From: UBA5336 sp964492485
Lineage (GTDB): Bacteria > Pseudomonadota > Alphaproteobacteria > Caulobacterales > Hyphomonadaceae
NCBI GenBank assembly: GCA_964492485.1
Contig: CAZBKM010000005.1
Location: 74,028 to 138,027 of the forward strand
Direction of reading: 5' to 3'
Length of the DNA stretch: 64,000 bases
Part shown: positions 58,401-64,000 of the stretch, piece by piece
Position numbering within the stretch: the stretch's first letter is position 1
Layout of the letters: each line of letters opens with the position of its first letter
Position numbers and translations under genes: made by a program
The notes under the pieces: generated by a model
Database searches by the model: none
The model's input: only the letters and a program-made list of their open reading frames with translations
What the model was told of the DNA's origin: nothing

Positions 58401-60056
58401 GTTTGTCAGATCGTCTTCCGGCAGGGTCGACGGAGCGGAGGCTGGTTCCGGTGTATCCGGCGCCACCAGCCCGCTGGCCAGGCCCATGACGTGGAAGATC
58501 TCGTGCTGCTCCATGACGCCCGATACGAGATTGGCGCCCGGCCCGCGCGCGAAGATCGGCACGTCCTCCCCGGCATGGGTTTCCGACGGCATCGGTACGA
58601 GTGCTGGCTGGCGGAAATCCTTGGCGGCCGTGTCCACCCCGGACAGGTCGCGTCGCGCGCACGGCTCGTCGGGTGCGCTGTCCTCGCCGTCCGAGAAGCA
58701 GGGGGCACTCGGCCCGTTGGCATAGCCCAGCGTGGTGTAGGGCTTGCCGTCGGCGCCGCGCATGATGCCGCCGGGGCCGAAGGCGGCCAGCCCAAGGATC
58801 GGGTTTCCACGGGCCGGATAGCCGGCCATGGTGAGCGTATGGGAATGGTCGGCGGTAACGATGATGAGGGTGTCGTCGGCGTCGGTCATCTCAAGGGCGG
58901 CGGCGACCGCTTCGTCCAGAGCCTCTGTGTCGGCCAGCGCCCGGGCTGCATTGGTTCCATGGTGAGCGTGGTCGATCCGGCCGGCTTCCACCATCAGCAC
59001 GTAGCCGTCTTCATCCCGCGACAGGCGGGTGATGGCCGCGCGGGTCAGCTCGGCGAGCGAGGGTTCCCCCGCAGGATCCTTATCCCGGTCCAGTTCGTAC
59101 TGCATGTGGCTGGGTTCGAAGAGACCGAGAACACGGATGTCGGTATTGAAGTCCAGTGCGTCGAAGCCGGCGCGGTCGGTCACCACCACGTGCGACTCAG
59201 ACTTTTCCGACCACTCCGTCATCAGGTTCCGCCCGTCCCCGCGCCGGCCGGTGGCCTCGGGGTACTCCGGATCGGCCAGATCGGCCGGCAGGAAGTGGCG
59301 CCGCCCGCCTCCCATGGCGATCTCGAACCCATCGCCGGCATTCCAACCGATGAACTGGCTGGAAATGTCCTTGCACGTCTCGGGCACGGCTCCGTCAAAG
59401 GCCGTATCGTCTTCCCAATCCCGGTGCGGCGTCTTGGCATAGGCGGAGGCTGGCGTCGCATGCGTGATCCGGGCGGTGGAGACGATGCCCGTGGAGAGGC
59501 CCGCGCGTTCCGCCAGTTCGAACAGGGTGTCGGTGGTGTTGCCTTCGAGGCTCGCGCAATTGCTGAAGCTGGCGGCCTGGGTCACGCCGAGCGTGCGCAG
59601 ATTGGTCTTCACCCCGGCCACCATGGCCGTCGCGGTCGCCGCGCTGTCGGAGACCTGGCCGTTATGGCTGTAGGTCTTCGCTAGCGCCAGGTGGGGCATC
59701 TGGTCCATGGCAAGGCGGAAGCTCTCGCCGTCGAGCCCGCGACGCTGCCCCGCATAGATGCGGGCGGCCGTCAGCGTAGACACGCCCATGCCGTCACCCA
59801 CGAAGAGGATCAGGTTCCGCGCCTCCCCAACCTTTCGGTCGGCCGCGCGCCGGGCGACCGCTTCGGCGGCCTGGACGTAATAGCTGTCGCCGGCCTGGCG
59901 CGGCGTTGCGGCCGGACGGTCGGTGGAGACATTGGCGGCTGCCGAGGCCGGTTCCGGTGAGGGGTTTGCCTGCAGGGCCACGCCGGTGGTGGTGCGGCTG
60001 CACGCCGCCGCAGCAAAGGCCAGGGCAAAGACGAAGACGGCAAACGTGTAGCGCAT
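58398..60056 (-). CDS. phoA: Alkaline phosphatase, predicted lipoprotein
   Basis: Periplasmic phosphomonoesterase. 552 residues from ATG 60056; signal ends with a lipobox-like FAAAAC at Cys19, so it may be lipid-anchored. Metal and catalytic sites include GDGMG (near 87-91), DSAATATA with the nucleophile Ser138, GRIDHAHHGTNAARAL and VTADHSHTL. Stop is built by the R2 repeat. No Pho-box found in the 33 bases to the EamA gene; regulation unseen. Confidence 0.93.
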   Translation of the reverse strand: MRYTFAVFVFALAFAAAACSRTTTGVALQANPSPEPASAAANVSTDRPAATPRQAGDSYYVQAAEAVARRAADRKVGEARNLILFVGDGMGVSTLTAARIYAGQRRGLDGESFRLAMDQMPHLALAKTYSHNGQVSDSAATATAMVAGVKTNLRTLGVTQAASFSNCASLEGNTTDTLFELAERAGLSTGIVSTARITHATPASAYAKTPHRDWEDDTAFDGAVPETCKDISSQFIGWNAGDGFEIAMGGGRRHFLPADLADPEYPEATGRRGDGRNLMTEWSEKSESHVVVTDRAGFDALDFNTDIRVLGLFEPSHMQYELDRDKDPAGEPSLAELTRAAITRLSRDEDGYVLMVEAGRIDHAHHGTNAARALADTEALDEAVAAALEMTDADDTLIIVTADHSHTLTMAGYPARGNPILGLAAFGPGGIMRGADGKPYTTLGYANGPSAPCFSDGEDSAPDEPCARRDLSGVDTAAKDFRQPALVPMPSETHAGEDVPIFARGPGANLVSGVMEQHEIFHVMGLASGLVAPDTPEPASAPSTLPEDDLTN

Positions 60057-60089
60057 GGTGGTGGGTCCCCTTGATGTCCCCATGATCGG

Positions 60090-61052
60090 TCAGCCCTCAC
60101 CCTTAACGGATGAGTGTGACGCTTCTGAAACAGGCCGCCGCGGATCGAGCTTTACCCGGCCGCTCCGCTGGGCGAGGAAGACCCCTGTCAGGATCAACAG
60201 GCCGCCCATGGCCTGCAGCAAAGTCAGTGTCTCGTCGAACATCTGCCAGGAAATGGCCGCCGCTGTCACTGGCTGGACGAGAACGAGGACCCCCGCAATC
60301 GCGGCCGGGGTGCGACCCAGCCCTGCGATGATAAGCCCCTGGCCTGCGATCTGGACGGCCAGCGCCAGGAACAGCGGGGCGGCAAAGCCCTGAAGGGTGT
60401 CCGGAAAGAACCGTTCGCCCGATACCGCGACCAGGCAGAACGCCACGCCGGCTTCCACGCAAGTGAGCCAGAAGATCGTGTCGATCGCGCTCATCTGACG
60501 TCGCGTGATCGAGGAGGCGAGCATGTAGCCGGCGACGAGGAACGCCGCGGCGAGCGCCAGGAGGTCGCCTTCCAGGCTGGTCTTACCGTCGGGCACACCA
60601 CCCTGGGACAGGAAGGCGGCGCCGGCCACGGCGATGGCCACCGCCACGCCCCACAGCAGGGTCGGCCTTTCGCGCAGGAACAGCCAGGCCACCAAACCAA
60701 CGCTTATGTTGCCAAGATTCACGATGAAGGTGGCGTTTGCCACCGTCGTGCGCTCCAGTGCCCAGTGCCAGAGCCCAATATCGAGCGCGAAACAGATGCC
60801 GGCAACGATCACGAAGCGGTTCGGCCGGAACGGCAGGCGCCGGGTCATGGTCACCAGGATGAGGAACAGCACCGGCGTGGCGAGGAGATAGCGCCAGAAC
60901 GCGATGGCTTGTGGCCCGAGCGTATCCAGGCCCAGCCGCAGGCCAATCGGCGCGAGCCCGATGCAGACACCCCCGCCCAGGACCATCATTGGCCCAAGCC
61001 ACGCACGGGGTGACGCCTGCCCCAGCCCTGCCATACTGTCCGGATCACGCAT
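60090..61052 (-). CDS. EamA/DMT-family transporter
   Basis: 320 residues, about ten membrane helices in two EamA repeats (first with GVCIGLAPIGLRLGLDTLGP, second with GDLLALAAAFLVAGYMLASS). Drug/metabolite exporter family; substrate cannot be inferred. Its start overlaps the gluQ end by eight bases. Confidence 0.88.
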   Translation of the reverse strand: MRDPDSMAGLGQASPRAWLGPMMVLGGGVCIGLAPIGLRLGLDTLGPQAIAFWRYLLATPVLFLILVTMTRRLPFRPNRFVIVAGICFALDIGLWHWALERTTVANATFIVNLGNISVGLVAWLFLRERPTLLWGVAVAIAVAGAAFLSQGGVPDGKTSLEGDLLALAAAFLVAGYMLASSITRRQMSAIDTIFWLTCVEAGVAFCLVAVSGERFFPDTLQGFAAPLFLALAVQIAGQGLIIAGLGRTPAAIAGVLVLVQPVTAAAISWQMFDETLTLLQAMGGLLILTGVFLAQRSGRVKLDPRRPVSEASHSSVKGEG

Positions 61053-61884
61053 GGCGCAGGGTCATGCGACGGATGTCTTCCGGTGTCACGCCCTTTCTCC
61101 GAAGGGCCGCCAGGGTCATCGACCGGTTCCGCTTGGCGAAGCGCTTGCCCTGTTCATCGAGGAGCAGTGCGTGGTGATGGTAGACCGGTGTCGGCCAGCC
61201 CATCAGCGCCTGCAGCACGACATGTACCGGTGTGGATGCCACAAGATCCTCGCCCCGAATGATGTGGGTCACACCCTGGAGGGCGTCGTCATGGGTGCAG
61301 GCGAGATGATAGCTGGTCGGGACGTCCTTTCGCGCCAGCACAACGTCCGACAGCGTCTGCCAGTCGACGGGCACGTCCTGTTCCCGGCCCCGACCCGTTT
61401 CGCGATAGGACAGCGTTTCAGCCTGTGCGGCGAGCGCGCCGCGCGCCGCATCCACCGACAGGCGCCAGGCATGGGCATCGCCCCGGGCGAGTCGCCGTCG
61501 CTCCTCGGCCTCCGGAAGCGGCCCGCCGCGAAAGCGTGGCTCCGCCCCATGGGGCGCGCGGTCGCTCTCTGCCGCGACGTCGGCTCGGGTGCGGAAACAG
61601 CGATAGACAAGGCCGCGCGCCGCCAGGGTCTCGATCGTGGCCCGATACGCGTCGAAATGCTCGGACTGGCGACGCACCGGTCCGTCCCATGCCAATCCCA
61701 GCCAGGTCAGATCCTCCAGGATGGCTGCCTCGAATTCGGGCCGGCACCGCTGACGGTCGATATCCTCGATCCGCAGACGGACGCGCCCGCCCACGCTGCG
61801 CGCCGCCTCCCAGACCCTGAACGCGGCGGCGGCATGGCCCAGATGCAGCAGGCCGGTCGGAGAGGGGGCAAAGCGCGTCAGCAT
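61045..61884 (-). CDS. gluQ: Glutamyl-queuosine tRNA(Asp) synthetase
   Basis: Attaches glutamate to queuosine at the wobble base of tRNA(Asp); a shortened GluRS without anticodon domain. 279 residues. HIGH signature is HLGH in FAPSPTGLLHLGHAAAAF, and the KMSKS-type loop is KRFAKRNRS. The length distinguishes it from true GluRS. Confidence 0.93.
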   Translation of the reverse strand: MLTRFAPSPTGLLHLGHAAAAFRVWEAARSVGGRVRLRIEDIDRQRCRPEFEAAILEDLTWLGLAWDGPVRRQSEHFDAYRATIETLAARGLVYRCFRTRADVAAESDRAPHGAEPRFRGGPLPEAEERRRLARGDAHAWRLSVDAARGALAAQAETLSYRETGRGREQDVPVDWQTLSDVVLARKDVPTSYHLACTHDDALQGVTHIIRGEDLVASTPVHVVLQALMGWPTPVYHHHALLLDEQGKRFAKRNRSMTLAALRRKGVTPEDIRRMTLRHA

Positions 61885-62012
61885 GGGTCTTGCAGGGCAA
61901 TGTCGAGGCGGTCACGGACCGGACCGAACCGGAATGTCCGACCGGCCTTTTCCTATTGCCAGCCTGCTCTAAGCTGGCATACCCGCCCGCGAGACCCAAG
62001 ACGCAAGCACCC

Positions 62013-63083
62013 ATGACCCCCGATTCAGCTCTTTTGGACGCCTTCATTGCCTGGCTTGAGGACACGGTCCTGCCATCGTCGATCCTTGCTGCGCTGGGTT
62101 TCTGCGTCCTCCTCGTTATGGGTCTGGCGCTGAGCGTTTGGCTCCTGCGCGGCGTGGGTCGGATGGTGTTTGCCCGGCGCACCCAGCCGCTGGGCCGTAT
62201 CCGGCGGACGCCGGGCCTGCCGGGGCATCGGGTTCTGATGGGGGCGATCGAGGGGGCCGGGGGCCGGGATCTGGAAGACAGTCTGCGCGATGCCCTCGAG
62301 GCGCATCTGCCCGCCTACACGTTCGGTGCCCACACACAGGTGTTTCGGGCCAGCTCGCCGCGCGGCCGACCCGACGGCGTGGTGCTTCGCCAGGCACGAC
62401 GCGCGCTGAGGAAGAGCGGCGCCGATATGTTCGTGTGGGGCGTGCGCCGGGATGATGGGCCCGACGGGCTGGTCCTCTTCGGCGTCGCGCGCGGCGGGGC
62501 CGTGAATGCCGAACAGGCCGAGCCCTTCGCCTTCTACCTGCCAGGCGGCCTGGAGGGACATACCTCGCCGGAGGCCCGGGCCTCAGCCTATCTTCTCGCG
62601 AAAAAGCTGGTCCCCGCCCTCGGACGGCCCGATGCGTTCCGGGCCGAGCGGATTGCGGAGGTCGGCGAGATCCTGGACGCCCTGCTCGAGGCAAACCTGG
62701 CCATGGCGCCGAGCGTCCGGCGCGACCTGGAACAGGATTTCACCGCGATCGCCCTGTATCTCGCCGATCAGGAGGGACATGCCGACTGGCTCGACAAGGT
62801 CATCGCGCGCCGGCGGGCGACCCTCGAAGCCTTGAAGGACGAGCCCGACACGATGGCATTGTTGGACGCGCGGCTCGACCTGGGACAGGCGCTCCTCAAG
62901 CGGGCCGAGCGCCAGTTCGATCCGGTTGTCCTTCGGGAAGCAACGGTCAACCTGTCGACCGTGGTCGAGGCCCTGCGCAGCCATGACATCCTGCGCAAGG
63001 CGCAACGGGCCGCCGACGGCCTGGCCCGTGCCCAGTCGATGGTGGAAACGCGCCGCCGGTTCGCGGTCAATTTCAACGCCTGA
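62013..63083 (+). CDS. Membrane-anchored protein of unknown function
   Basis: 356 residues from ATG 62013. One strong membrane helix at about 22-45 (LAALGFCVLLVMGLALSVWL) and a cytoplasmic rest with no recognised domain: a nucleotide-like alpha/beta region to about 180, then a helical region rich in repeats of ARLD/RRA type. Divergent from gluQ, with about 130 bases between. I do not recognise a family. Confidence 0.6.
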   Translation: MTPDSALLDAFIAWLEDTVLPSSILAALGFCVLLVMGLALSVWLLRGVGRMVFARRTQPLGRIRRTPGLPGHRVLMGAIEGAGGRDLEDSLRDALEAHLPAYTFGAHTQVFRASSPRGRPDGVVLRQARRALRKSGADMFVWGVRRDDGPDGLVLFGVARGGAVNAEQAEPFAFYLPGGLEGHTSPEARASAYLLAKKLVPALGRPDAFRAERIAEVGEILDALLEANLAMAPSVRRDLEQDFTAIALYLADQEGHADWLDKVIARRRATLEALKDEPDTMALLDARLDLGQALLKRAERQFDPVVLREATVNLSTVVEALRSHDILRKAQRAADGLARAQSMVETRRRFAVNFNA

Positions 63084-63147
63084 ACGCTTCGAGCAATCTC
63101 AGGACGAACGACCGCTCCACGAACGGTCACACCGGGCTGTCACGCGC

Positions 63148-63810
63148 CTATACCCGACCCGTGACGCCCACGCCGGTCGGACAGCTCACGCCCGTCCCGC
63201 CAATGCCGCAATATCCCATTGGATTCTTGGCCAGGTATTGCTGGTGTTCCGGTTCGGCATGGAAGAAGGCCTTGAGGGGGGCGATTTCGGTGGTGATCTC
63301 CCCCGTCACGCCGGCATTTGCGAGGGCACGGGCGTAGGCGGCGGCACTTTCGCGGGCCGCGACCTCCTGTTCGCCTGCAAGGGTGTAGATGGCCGACCTG
63401 TATTGGGTGCCCACATCGTTGCCCTGCCGCATGCCCTGCGTGGGATCGTGGTTCTCCCAGAACAGGGCCAGGATACGGCCGAAGCTGACCTGCTCGGGGT
63501 CGAACACGACTTTCACCACTTCGGTATGCCCGGTCATGCCGGAGCACACCTCCTGGTAGGTCGGGTTGGGGGTATGGCCACCCGCATAGCCGACGGCGGT
63601 CAGCCAGACGCCCTCGGTGTTCCAGAACAGGCGTTCAGCGCCCCAGAAGCAGCCCATGCCCAGGACCGCGGTCTGGTATCCCTCGGGCGGGTCGGCGATC
63701 AGGTCGCGGCCGAACACGAAATGCGTCCGAGCGGTGACGATCGGCGCATCGCGGCCGGGCAGGGCCTCATCGGCGCTGGGAACGGCCAGCGGCTTTCTCT
63801 TGAACAGCAT
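63148..63810 (-). CDS. msrA: Peptide methionine sulfoxide reductase MsrA
   Basis: Repairs S-methionine sulfoxide. 220 residues from ATG 63810. Catalytic Cys54 in LGMGCFWGAERLFW, then VWLTAVGYAGGHTPNPTYQE and CSGMTGHTEVVKVVFDPEQV; a late Cys in GVSCPTG may act as resolving thiol. An N-terminal stretch of about 45 residues precedes the core, as in long-form MsrA. Upstream (63820-63850) TTGTGCTTG occurs twice. Confidence 0.95.
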   Translation of the reverse strand: MLFKRKPLAVPSADEALPGRDAPIVTARTHFVFGRDLIADPPEGYQTAVLGMGCFWGAERLFWNTEGVWLTAVGYAGGHTPNPTYQEVCSGMTGHTEVVKVVFDPEQVSFGRILALFWENHDPTQGMRQGNDVGTQYRSAIYTLAGEQEVAARESAAAYARALANAGVTGEITTEIAPLKAFFHAEPEHQQYLAKNPMGYCGIGGTGVSCPTGVGVTGRV

Positions 63811-63898
63811 GCGAGACTCCCTTTGTGCTTGGGCCCCTTGTGCTTGAACCCTGTCTGGTCGGGATATGGGACGCCGGACACACCGGGACAATCGCGCC

Positions 63899-63927
63899 TT
63901 GCGGGCAACGTCCTGACTTTATATATC
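63899..63927 (+). promoter_or_regulatory. Candidate promoter of tRNA-Ser
   Basis: TTGCGG, 17 bases, TATATC, with the predicted start about seven bases before the tRNA. Good spacing and AT-rich -10 region. Confidence 0.5.
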
Positions 63928-63942
63928 GGGCGGCCTGGCGCT

Positions 63943-64000
63943 GGTGAGGTGGCCGAGTGGTCGAAGGCGCACGCCTGGAACGCGTGTAGGCGGGAAACCG
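63943..64000 (+). tRNA. tRNA-Ser, anticodon GGA, cut by the window edge
   Basis: Acceptor 5' strand GGTGAGG, D arm GGCCGAGTGGTCGAAGGC, anticodon stem CACGC/GCGTG with loop CTGGAAC, then the beginning of the long variable arm. Anticodon GGA reads serine TCC/TCT. The 3' half lies outside the window. Confidence 0.92.

Overview
The window is GC-rich, densely coded bacterial chromosome, most likely from an alphaproteobacterium. Lineage markers are the FlaF/FlbT flagellin regulators, a DUF1150 protein, a DUF1217 flagellar protein, the heme/Mic60/HemY block, and TTAA-N7-TTAAC motifs that resemble binding sites of the cell-cycle regulator CtrA. I cannot place it in a genus. I see no prophage, transposase, CRISPR array or toxin-type island; apart from a few small repeats this is core chromosome.

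Region 1 (1-22.7 kb) is a flagellar cluster: hook (flgE, cut by the left edge), stator (motB, motA), a FliM-like switch protein, a large secreted protein of unknown role, rod and ring genes (flgF, flgG, flgA, flgH, fliL), hook assembly (fliK, flgD), FlgJ-like and FlgN-like proteins, flagellin with flaF and flbT, a DUF1217 protein, the export ATPase FliI, proximal rod genes (flgB, flgC, fliE) and the export gate (fliQ, flhA, fliR, flhB) with a FliJ-like protein. CtrA-like sites lie in front of flgE, flagellin, the fliK/flgJ divergent pair and (degenerate) the fliI/flgB and motB/fliM pairs, which suggests a shared regulon.

Region 2 (22.8-32.7 kb) holds RNA-modification and envelope genes: DUF1150, trmD-rplS, a lipoprotein resembling the SecD P1 head, miaB-phoH-ybeY-corC-lnt (tightly overlapping), a Cro/CI-type regulator, trmB, an ArsR regulator and a cold-shock gene.

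Region 3 (32.8-44.0 kb) is the translation/transcription operon rimP-nusA-ylxR-infB-rbfA-truB-rpsO-pnp, with a promoter and terminator-like hairpin before rimP, two small membrane-protein genes inserted, and clear intrinsic terminators after rpsO and pnp.

Region 4 (44.1-64 kb) is mixed: a CAP-domain exported protein, a uridine-kinase-like gene, two HupE/UreJ membrane proteins, fabI and fabA (no fabB between them), an SH3 protein, a D-2-hydroxyacid dehydrogenase, tRNA-Thr(CGT), hemC-hemD-mic60-hemY, a DUF885 metallopeptidase-like lipoprotein, arsC, an alkaline phosphatase, an EamA transporter, gluQ, a membrane-anchored unknown, msrA and the start of tRNA-Ser(GGA).

Two families of dispersed non-coding repeats stand out. 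R2 is a roughly 100-bp element with two hairpins, in three copies, each touching the stop codon of a different gene. R1 is a palindromic element with a fixed core and arms that change in a compensating way, present once near 23.1 kb and as a tandem pair at 47.9-48.0 kb.
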